DNA of 64,000 nt from Sphingobacterium mizutaii (lineage in GTDB: Bacteria; Bacteroidota; Bacteroidia; Sphingobacteriales; Sphingobacteriaceae), in assembly GCF_900187125.1 (NCBI RefSeq), contig NZ_LT906468.1, positions 1,488,001-1,552,000 on the forward strand, read 5' to 3'. Within the stretch, counting starts at the first letter, position 1; each line of letters begins with the position of its first letter. The notes below the pieces were generated by a model that worked only from the letters and a program-made list of their open reading frames with translations, had not been told where the DNA came from and did no database searches. The translations under genes were made by a program, and so were the position numbers. Shown piece after piece: positions 44,457-52,100 of the stretch.

Positions 44457-45521
44457 TTATTTATCATCCTGTTTCTGCTGTTCCTTATCTTCTCTTATGA
44501 TCTGGACCTTGGCGTATTGATTTAACGCCTTATAGTGTCGGTAAAGTATCCGTTTTTCTAAGCTTTTTGGTGTCAATACCTTGATGCATTCACCGAAGCC
44601 CAATATCTCGCGTTCTAATTCAAGATTCAGTGTCACATCAATCAGGATAGTGATGGAACCATCCTCATGTTTTTTTAGGATCTGTTGTGAACTGTGTAAT
44701 GGTTTGGTCTCGACATAAGGCGCATTGGCAGCATTTATCAGTAGAATAACCTTCTGTCCACGGTCTTTTGCAGATTTGGTGACCCCAATAGTGTCGGCAA
44801 AGTATCGTTCGAAGTCGACCCCTTCATAAGGTTGGAAACCATTTTTGGCCATCATATCAATTTCTGCAATCCGGTCTAGCGCCAAAGTGATCAGGCTGGA
44901 TTGGTTCTTTTTGCAACAAATAAGGAACCAGCGGTTTCTATATTCCTTTAAAAGATAGGGACTGTATACCTCCACAGTGGGCTGTTTGGACTTGAATGAT
45001 TTGTACTTGATCAACACGGGGTTTTCATCCTTTATGGCTTGATAAAGTGGGGTGATCCATTTCAATCCTTTTAATAAGGGGTTGGCTTCCAGTTGTACGA
45101 TGGATTTCCCTTCACCCTTAGAGGCATATAAATGGCTCTCCAAACGGACGATCATATCGCTCATTTCTTCGAAAAAGGTAAAGCCATTCAAATGTTTCAA
45201 GACATCGACGGCTTCTTTCATTTTTTCCATGTCCATGGAAGAAATAGGGGAATTGCTGATGCTGTAGTTCGGATCTTCATAGCTATAATATCGACGGTCT
45301 TTGACCACGATGGGAGCGTTATAACCTAGTTTATTGCTCCGCATCAATTGGATGTCACCCTGTATGGTCCTTTTGCTGACCCCACTATTGATTCCTTCCA
45401 ACTCATAAAGTGCTTCTGAAACCTTTTCTATCAAGTCTTCCAACGTCCATTTCCGATGGGTTTGTTGAAGGCATTGGTCAATGATTTTGTATCGAATGAG
45501 TGCAAGTTTGTTTGTAGACAT
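44457..45521 (-). CDS. WYL-domain transcriptional regulator
   Basis: 354 residues. An N-terminal winged HTH ('RKWTLEDLIEKVSEALYELEGINSGVSKRTIQGDIQLMRSN', ~22-63) is followed by a WYL domain at ~155-235 ('LYQAIKDENPVLIKYKSFKSKQPTVEVYSPYLLKEYRNRWFLICC') and a WCX-like C-terminal domain (~265-340). WYL domains bind ligands thought to include nucleic acids or nucleotides. It is divergent from the tRNA-mimic RNA/slipin/rtcB unit with a 250-base gap containing two matched TGCGCA-N6-YTGCGTAGTA sites, so it probably controls that unit and itself. The acidic/Gln-rich tail is low complexity. Confidence 0.9.
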   Translation of the reverse strand: MSTNKLALIRYKIIDQCLQQTHRKWTLEDLIEKVSEALYELEGINSGVSKRTIQGDIQLMRSNKLGYNAPIVVKDRRYYSYEDPNYSISNSPISSMDMEKMKEAVDVLKHLNGFTFFEEMSDMIVRLESHLYASKGEGKSIVQLEANPLLKGLKWITPLYQAIKDENPVLIKYKSFKSKQPTVEVYSPYLLKEYRNRWFLICCKKNQSSLITLALDRIAEIDMMAKNGFQPYEGVDFERYFADTIGVTKSAKDRGQKVILLINAANAPYVETKPLHSSQQILKKHEDGSITILIDVTLNLELEREILGFGECIKVLTPKSLEKRILYRHYKALNQYAKVQIIREDKEQQKQDDK

Positions 45522-45571
45522 GGATTTCCTTTCCCTTTTGGTTAAAATAAAGATAGTTAATAAAAGTTAAC

Positions 45572-45593
45572 TGCGCAAAGTATTTGCGTAGTA
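45572..45593 (+). promoter_or_regulatory. Candidate WYL-regulator site 1
   Basis: TGCGCA (45572-45577), six bases, TTGCGTAGTA (45584-45593). TGCGCAAA and TTTGCGTA also form a near-perfect inverted repeat across GTA. It lies 51 bases upstream of the WYL start codon. Identical spacing occurs in site 2. Confidence 0.6.
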
Positions 45594-45694
45594 ATACGAA
45601 TCCGTAAAAATATTATTTTAAAAATGTAAAATTATTGATTTGTAAATCAGGTTGTTATATATGTAATATTTAAAAATATGTAATTATTTTTTAT

Positions 45695-45716
45695 TGCGCA
45701 TAACGACTGCGTAGTA
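45695..45716 (+). promoter_or_regulatory. Candidate WYL-regulator site 2
   Basis: TGCGCA (45695-45700), six bases, CTGCGTAGTA (45707-45716): same two blocks and same spacing as site 1, 123 bases away. It ends 11 bases before the -33 element of the predicted RNA promoter, as expected for an activator or repressor site. A further TGCGCA lies at 45720-45725. Confidence 0.6.
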
Positions 45717-45727
45717 CCATGCGCACC

Positions 45728-45759
45728 TTTGTATTGTCGGGTATGACAAATGTTCTTTG
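45728..45759 (+). promoter_or_regulatory. Predicted promoter of the tRNA-mimic RNA
   Basis: TTTG at 45728-45731 and GTTCTTTG at 45752-45759 (TAnnTTTG-like), 20 bases apart. Transcription would start near 45766, just before the terminal helix of the RNA. Confidence 0.5.
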
Positions 45760-45765
45760 ATTAAA

Positions 45766-46151
45766 CAAGCGATAAGCTTTTTATACGATATATGTCCGAA
45801 AGGATATATAATCTGTAGAGATCAAATCGTAATCCTGGTGTCCTGTTTCTGTATGGCAGGCTAGTGCTTATCCGGTAGGATGGAGTATACTGATTATGAG
45901 ATGGGTCTATGGGTTAATTGTTTGCAGTGCAGGTTCGAATCCTGCTCCTGGTTTCCAGGATAATTCAAATGGCTAGAATAACAAACCACTGGTTGAAATA
46001 GGACCAATAACATCCTCACACGATGCATTCCGTGGTAAAACACGCTGGACGAGTTTAGGTCTTCTCTAAAAAGATCAAAAGCTTATTGCCAATGGTTCGG
46101 TTGGAGGCATATAATGCCAAAAACAGTTGGAAAAGATCTTTGCAACTTTTT
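45766..46151 (+). ncRNA. Predicted structured RNA with circularly permuted tRNA-like domain (Y-RNA/YrlA-like)
   Basis: No gene fits this region. By hand I find nested helices: P1 45769-45781/46077-46089 (13 bp, one G-T); P2 45820-45830/46049-46061 (11 bp, two bulges); P3 45877-45882/46011-46016; P4 45902-45910/45998-46006 (8 of 9). At the tip, 45920-45986 folds as a permuted tRNA. It has a T arm GCAGG-TTCGAAT-CCTGC (45929-45945), an acceptor-like stem TCCTGG-TTT-CCAGGA closed by a loop, TA, a D arm ATTC-AAATGGCTA-GAAT (45963-45979), and an anticodon-stem equivalent GTTTG/CAAAC. Side hairpins include a GAAA-capped stem (45789-45810) and CGTG/CACG. AGTTG/CAACT plus five T (46125-46151) may end the transcript; a version ending near 46095 is also possible. 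Bacterial Y RNAs of the YrlA class carry such tRNA mimics. Confidence 0.72.
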
Positions 46152-46333
46152 GCTAGACCTAGACCAAAAGAGAATTGTACTTGAAAGTCTGGAAGACCTG
46201 TTCTTCTTGGGCGGAAAGACAAGATCGCTGGATGGCCTAGGACTACCCTAAAGTTCCGGTCTGGACCAATGAACGATTGGCGATAGCTTTTTAGGATTAA
46301 ATGAATGAGTGTAGAAATTAAATAAATAAAAAA
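46152..46333 (+). other. Leader region before the slipin gene
   Basis: No frame of note. It holds a small hairpin CCAAT-GAACG-ATTGG (46266-46280) followed by CGATAGCTTTTTA, which repeats the GCGATAAGCTTTTTATA stretch at the start of the predicted RNA (45769-45785). This could let the two regions compete for the AAAAGCTTATTGC strand at 46077-46089. No clear promoter was found, so slipin-rtcB may be read from the RNA promoter. Confidence 0.4.
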
Positions 46334-47431
46334 ATGAAAAAGGTATTAATTAACAGAAACGAAGTAGGATTGATCATCAAAAACAATGCTGTGAAAAGGG
46401 TTGTGACTGAAGGGAAATACTGGTTAGGCTTTGGGGAGTCCCTAGAGCGCTATGATATGGCGGATCCATTCAAGGTTGCTCATCATCTAGATGTTTTGTT
46501 GACTATGCCTGGATTTGAAGAATTGGTGGAAATCGTTGAGGTTTTAGACAATGAGATCGCTTTGATGTTCAAGAACAAGAACTTCGTAGGCTTATTGAAT
46601 GCTGGAAGGCATGTGTTCTGGAAAGGATTGGACGATTTGGAATTCCAAATCGAGAATATGGAAACCTTGGAGGTGCCAGCGAGCATCAACAAAGTTTATT
46701 TAAGGAAAGACTTGTTCAAAGCTTATGTGAGCAGATATCAGATTGAAGAGTTTCAAGGAGCTTTGCTTTTTGTGAATGGTAAGTTTGAGCGAGAATTGAT
46801 GGCTGGCGAATACTTCTTCTGGAAAAATTCGGATGTGGTTCAGGTTTCCATCGTGGATAAAAGAGCCTTGTATATGGAGATTCCAGGTCAAGAGATCTTG
46901 ACTAAGGACAAGGTGCAGATCCGATTGAATATCGGTTTCCAATATCAAGTTAAAGATATCAAGATGGCCTTGTTGGAAAACCAATCTTTTGAAAGTCATT
47001 TATATGTTTTGATGCAGATGATCGTGAGAACTTATGTATCTGACCAAACATTTGATGGATTGTTGGAGAATAAGGATGCGATCGCTAAGGTGATCTTGGA
47101 GGAAGCGAAGAGGTCGGTTCAGCGATTGGGAATTGAATTGATTTCCATGGGTATCAAGGATATTATCCTTCCGGGTGAAATCAAGGATATTATGAACCAA
47201 GTGTTGGTTGCTGAGAAGAAAGCTCAAGCGAACATCATTACCAGAAGGGAAGAAACGGCCTCGACAAGGAGCTTGTTGAATACCGCGAAGCTTTTGGAAG
47301 AGAATGCGATGTTGTTCCGATTGAAGGAAATGGAGTATGTGGAGAAGATTGCGGACAAGATCAATACGATCTCTGTTTCTGGAAACGGTCAGATCGTGGA
47401 TCAATTGAAACAATTGTTCTTGAATAAATAG
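46334..47431 (+). CDS. Slipin-like SPFH/band 7 protein
   Basis: 365 residues. The SPFH core lies at about 110-270 ('VDKRALYMEIPGQEILTKDKVQIRLNIGFQYQVKD', 'SMGIKDIILPGEIKDIMNQVLVAEKKAQANIITRREETASTRSLLNTAKLLEEN'), the latter being the slipin C-terminal signature. The usual N-terminal membrane hairpin is missing. In its place are three related ~30-residue beta units, each ending in a Trp/Phe-rich turn ('GKYWLGFG', 'GRHVFWKG', 'GEYFFWKN'). SPFH proteins form ring or cage oligomers; this one may be soluble. It precedes rtcB by 68 bases and follows the tRNA-mimic RNA. Its role in RNA repair is unknown. Confidence 0.85.
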   Translation: MKKVLINRNEVGLIIKNNAVKRVVTEGKYWLGFGESLERYDMADPFKVAHHLDVLLTMPGFEELVEIVEVLDNEIALMFKNKNFVGLLNAGRHVFWKGLDDLEFQIENMETLEVPASINKVYLRKDLFKAYVSRYQIEEFQGALLFVNGKFERELMAGEYFFWKNSDVVQVSIVDKRALYMEIPGQEILTKDKVQIRLNIGFQYQVKDIKMALLENQSFESHLYVLMQMIVRTYVSDQTFDGLLENKDAIAKVILEEAKRSVQRLGIELISMGIKDIILPGEIKDIMNQVLVAEKKAQANIITRREETASTRSLLNTAKLLEENAMLFRLKEMEYVEKIADKINTISVSGNGQIVDQLKQLFLNK

Positions 47432-47437
47432 GAAGCC

Positions 47438-47461
47438 CTGCAGGGCAACAATGCCCTGCAG
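47438..47461 (+). other. Intercistronic hairpin between slipin and rtcB
   Basis: Perfect 10-bp inverted repeat CTGCAGGGCA-ACAA-TGCCCTGCAG, seven bases after the slipin stop, without a following T run. It could stabilise the upstream mRNA or act as a processing site; it is not a normal terminator. Confidence 0.65.
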
Positions 47462-47499
47462 ATTTATTAAATGCTCATTATTTGTTAAATTAAAGAAAG

Positions 47500-48921
47500 A
47501 TGGAAAATAAAAGAATAAATGGTAATGATTTAGTTGCCTTAGGATATAAAGAGAATTTAGCCATTGGCGTGGCGCTGAAGATCAATAAGAAGCGATTGGG
47601 TTTTAGCAAGGAGGAAATGTTGGAGAAGTTCAAAGCCGTATTGGATGATCCAAAGGCTTTTGCTGAAGACGCCATATTTTCACCGCTATCCTTTGCCCTG
47701 TTGAATATAGAAGAATTGGAGAAATTCAATGTTCCCTTGAAAACGGAAGAGCTGCCGTATGAAGTATATGGCGCGGAGCATATTGAGGATGGCGCTATGA
47801 AACAAATGAAAACGGCGATGAAATTGCCTGTAACAGTTGCTGGTGCGCTGATGCCTGATGCTCACCAAGGCTATGGATTGCCTATTGGTGGCGTTATGGG
47901 AACGAAAAATGCGGTCATTCCTTATGGTGTCGGTGTGGATATCGGTTGCCGTATGGCCCTTTCTATTTTTGATCTTCCGGCTAGCTATGTGGATACCCAT
48001 CGTGATGAGCTGAAAAAGATCTTGCTGAAAACCACTCGATTTGGTGCTGGTAACGGTTTTTTGAAACATGAGCGCCTAGATCATGAGGTCTTTGAAAACG
48101 AGCAGTTTGAGGACAACCCTTTTGTGAAGCAATTAAAGGACAAGGCTTGGACTCAGTTGGGATCTTCTGGTGGTGGAAATCACTTTGTGGAATTTGGGAT
48201 CATGGAGTTTAAGGAGACGGATCAGGAATTGGGGATTCCAAAAGGGGAATATCTGGCTTTGTTGACGCATTCTGGTTCTCGAGGTTTGGGAGCAATGATT
48301 GCCAATCACTATACCAAATTGGCGATGCAGGTCTGTAAACTTCCTCATGAGGCGAAGCATTTGGCGTATTTCGACTTGGATTCTGCTGAAGGGCAAGAGT
48401 ATTGGTTGGCCATGAACTTAGCGGGAGATTATGCATCGGCCTGTCATGGAGTGATCCATGAAAAGGTGCTTTCGGAATTGGGCGCCGTACGATTGACGAA
48501 GGTGGAAAACCACCATAACTTTGCATGGAAGGAGATGTGGAAAGGCGAGGAGCTGATCGTCCACCGAAAAGGTGCTACACCAGCGGCAAAGGGTGTGATG
48601 GGGATTATCCCGGGATCGATGGCTGCACCTGGATTCTTGGTCCGCGGTAGAGGGGAGGAAGAGGCTATCAATTCGGCTTCACATGGGGCTGGACGATTGA
48701 TGAGCCGTACCCAAGCGATAAAGACCTTGTCCCGAAAGGATTTGAACAAGCGATTGGAGGATTTAGGGATCAGCTTGATTGGAGCTGATTTGGATGAAGC
48801 GCCAATGGCTTATAAGAACATCCATGAGGTCATGGATGCCCAAAAAGAATTGGTTGATGTTGTTGCTTCATTCCATCCGAAGGTCGTCCGAATGGCGGAC
48901 GATGGGTCCCGAGAGGATTAG
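47500..48921 (+). CDS. rtcB: RtcB RNA ligase
   Basis: 473 residues. All active-site motifs are present: 'MPDAHQGYGLPIGG' (~118-131), Mn2+ ligand Cys150 in 'GVGVDIGCRMA', His228 in 'GSSGGGNHFVEFG', His257 in 'THSGSRGLG', 'VENHHNFAW' (338-339) and the guanylylated His395 in 'SASHGAGRLMSR'. RtcB joins 2',3'-cyclic phosphate (or 3'-phosphate) and 5'-OH RNA ends using GTP, repairing nicked tRNA or rRNA. An N-terminal ~85-residue segment precedes the core, as in other Bacteroidota members. Partner genes are a slipin, a WYL regulator and the tRNA-mimic RNA; no rtcA, prfH or archease is adjacent. Confidence 0.95.
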   Translation: MENKRINGNDLVALGYKENLAIGVALKINKKRLGFSKEEMLEKFKAVLDDPKAFAEDAIFSPLSFALLNIEELEKFNVPLKTEELPYEVYGAEHIEDGAMKQMKTAMKLPVTVAGALMPDAHQGYGLPIGGVMGTKNAVIPYGVGVDIGCRMALSIFDLPASYVDTHRDELKKILLKTTRFGAGNGFLKHERLDHEVFENEQFEDNPFVKQLKDKAWTQLGSSGGGNHFVEFGIMEFKETDQELGIPKGEYLALLTHSGSRGLGAMIANHYTKLAMQVCKLPHEAKHLAYFDLDSAEGQEYWLAMNLAGDYASACHGVIHEKVLSELGAVRLTKVENHHNFAWKEMWKGEELIVHRKGATPAAKGVMGIIPGSMAAPGFLVRGRGEEEAINSASHGAGRLMSRTQAIKTLSRKDLNKRLEDLGISLIGADLDEAPMAYKNIHEVMDAQKELVDVVASFHPKVVRMADDGSRED

Positions 48922-48956
48922 TTCGATATTTTCTGAGATTTTGTTACGGAAGAGTG

Positions 48957-49000
48957 TTCCAAATTAATTAAGAACTAAAATATTTTAAATTAATTTGGAA
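48957..49000. repeat. 13-bp perfect inverted repeat between rtcB and susC
   Basis: TTCCAAATTAATT (48957-48969) and AATTAATTTGGAA (48988-49000), 18-base spacer. It abuts the LacI-type operator at 49001. It could end the rtcB transcript or bind a regulator; there is no T run. Confidence 0.6.
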
Positions 49001-49043
49001 CTTAATCGGTTAAGCACTAAACTTGTATTCATTATAAACTGAA
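49001..49043 (+). promoter_or_regulatory. Promoter module P2 with first LacI-type operator (SusCD operon)
   Basis: CTTAATCGGTTAAG (49001-49014), one pair short of a perfect palindrome, followed by CACTAAAC, TTGTA and ATTATAAACTGAA. It lines up with the module at 25826-25866 over ~41 bases, differing by one base in length. Confidence 0.68.
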
Positions 49044-49099
49044 TTTCTAATTAATATTTTTTTTACTAAGTGCCAATAGTCTTGTTGTTGCTTAGTTGC

Positions 49100-49111
49100 T
49101 TAATCGATTAA
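49100..49111 (+). promoter_or_regulatory. Second LacI-type operator upstream of susC
   Basis: TTAATCGATTAA, a perfect 12-bp palindrome centred on CG, 98 bases after the first site and 11 bases before the susC ATG. Binding here would block initiation. Confidence 0.7.
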
Positions 49112-49121
49112 ACTTATTGTT

Positions 49122-52100
49122 ATGACTTATTTTTCATGGAAAAAACACCGAATATCGGGGCTCTTTGTCCTCTATTTTTGGTTCCAACTGTTGAGCATGG
49201 GAGAAGTACATGCTCAGGCAGGAATGCTAACTGGCCAAGTAATCGACAAGGAAGGCGTGCCTATCGTTGCGGCGACAGTGGCGGCACTTCCTACAGGGAA
49301 GAAAACAGCGACTGGAGAGAACGGGGAGTTTTCGCTAGAAATCGGGAGCAGTACCCAGATCAGGGTCACTGCTATTGGTTTTAAACGCCAAGATGTACCC
49401 ATCTCTCAGGCGGGTAAAATTATTTTAGAGAAAGATGAATTAGGGGTAGAGGAAGTATTAGTAACGGGTTATATGACCCAACGGAAGGCTGATTTGACCG
49501 GTGCGGTATCGGTCGTGAAGCGGGAAGATTTTGTCAACAACCCCAGTGCCAATGTGATGCGCTCTTTGCAAGGCAAGGTACCAGGGGTAAGGGTGACTAC
49601 TGATGGTAACCCAGCAGAAAATGTAGGGATCCAGTTTAGAGGGATTACCTCCTTTAATTCTTCACCTCCATTGATCGTTTTGGATGGGCAACCGGTATCC
49701 ATCAACCTAAGAGACATCAATCCAAATGATATTGAAAGCATACAATTTTTGAAAGATGCCTCTTCAGCTTCCATTTATGGTTCTAGAGCTGCTGGTGGTG
49801 TTATTTTGGTAACGACCCGAAAAGGGATCAAGGGCAAAGCCAAGGTTACTTACGAAGCTTATGCTGCGGTGAATAACCCTGGGAATGTTCCGCAGATGTT
49901 GAATGCAGAAGAATATGGCAGGGCGCTGTGGCAAGCAACCGTCAATGATGGCGATGATCCAACGGCGGCTGTCAGGTATTACAATTATGATTGGACCGTA
50001 AATGCGCAAGGGATTCCGGTATTGAATTCCGTAAAACCAATTGAGTGGCTGAATGATGCCAAGACGATGCCTTCGGCAAATACCAATTGGTTCAACGAAG
50101 GGATGCGGACCGGTTTCCAACAGAATCATCAGGTATCCATTACTTCGGGGACCGAGAACTCCACTAGTTTTTTCTCGGTGAACTATTACAATAATGAAGG
50201 TACGCAGATCACATCCTTCTTCAGGAGATTGGCTGCACGGATGAACAATGAATATGAACTTTTTGATGGAAGAGTGAAAATAGGTGAGAACCTCACGCTG
50301 ACCAATCTGAGGATGCGGGATGTCAACAGTACCTATGGTCTTTTGGTCATGCCGCCAAATATCCCTGTTTATGCGAATGATGGCGCTTGGGGCGGTGTAG
50401 CAATGCCTTTGGGAATGGATGATTTTGCCAACCCTATAAGGGATATGGAGTTGAACAAGGATAATACCGGTAATTTTCTGAAAGTGCTAGGGTCTGCCTA
50501 CCTATCGGCAGAAATTATCCATAACCTGACCTTTAGGTCTCAGTTTGGAGTGGATTATAGCATGTGGTATGATCGGAAAATTGACAAGAAATGGCAAGAG
50601 GCAGGGGGTAAAGCTGGCACTATCAATGGGGTAAGCCAGAATAACTGGCATGACTTGGGGCAGACCTGGACCAATACCTTGTTGTACAATATCGCTACTG
50701 GAGAGCATCACTTGGATGTGTTGGTGGGTATTGAGGCCTTTAAATTCTTGAATGAAAGTATCAGTGGATATCGTTCCGGACTGCTTTTGGAGGACCGCGA
50801 TTATGCCTATTTATCTACGGCCACTGGCGAGCAAAGGACATTTAATGGGGGTGGAAATGAAAGGACCATGCTTTCTTATTTTTCAAAAGCTAACTATGTT
50901 TTTGCAGATAAATATCTGGCTTCGGTTACTTTCCGTCGGGATGGTTCTTCGGTCTTTGGTAAGAATTATCGCTTCGGTAATTTCCCTTCCTTTTCAGTCG
51001 GTTGGAGGATGAAGAACGAGGAATTCATGAAAGATGTGGCTTGGATAGACGATTTGAAGTTTAGAGCGAGTTGGGGTCAAAATGGTAACTCGGAACCCTT
51101 GAACTCGGGCAAGCTGGTGAATATTTATGTGACCGACATCAACGGTACTTCCTATGCCATTGGCGGAAATGAGACCGGTAATATCCCTTCTGGATTCCGT
51201 AGGGCTAGCCTCGGTAATCCTGACTTGAAATGGGAGACTACGACACAAACCAATGTCGGAGTAGATTTCACTTTTTTACAGAATAGGTTGTATGGCTCTT
51301 TGGATTGGTTCAACAAGAAAACCACGGGGATGCTGTTTGAACCGCCATATATAGCGGCATTAGGAGAAGGTGGATATCGCTGGATCAATTCCGCAAACAT
51401 GACCAATAAAGGAATTGAAGCCCAATTGACTTGGGCGGTGAGCAAGGACGATTTCAGGTATGCGGTATCTGGAAATGTGTCGACCTATAAACATCAGGTG
51501 AATTCCTTGCCGGAGAATGTGAAGTATGCCTTTGGTGGAAATGGATTGCTGGATAATATTGTGGGGAGGCCTTTGAATTCGATGTATGGATTGGTGGCAG
51601 ATGGCATCTATAAAACGCAGGAGGAAGTGGATAATGGGCCGATTCAGCCGGGTAAAGGTGTGGGAAGGATCCGTTATAAGGATTTGGATGGTGATGGGGT
51701 GATCAATGAGGTTTTTGACAGGACCTGGATTGGGGTGAGTGATCCGAAATTGGCGGCAGGATTGAACTTTGAAGCTGCTTATAAGAATTTTGACTTTAGC
51801 TTTTTCTTGCAGGGGGTATTTGGGAATTCGGTTCGGAATTCCTGGAAGGAGCTGAGCGATTTCTGGAATATTGGTGTCCAAAATGACCGCAATCACCCAA
51901 GTAGGATTTTGGATGCTTGGTCGCCGACTAATCCGGATTCAGATATTCCAGCCTTGTCAAGGCGGGATGCCAATGGGGAAAGGCGCTTCTCGAGTTATTT
52001 TGTTGAGGATGGTTCCTATGTCAAGCTGAGAAATCTGAACATTGGCTATACGATTCCGACCTCGGTAGTGGAGAAAATCAAATTGAGTAACCTGAGGTTC

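Noticed and set aside
45920..45986. An ordinary tRNA gene
   Set aside because: The arms are in permuted order, the acceptor stem is closed by TTT, and there is no anticodon loop or free 3' end; it is a mimic, not a translating tRNA. A permuted pre-tRNA that is later processed cannot be strictly excluded, but the three-base cap leaves no room for CCA.
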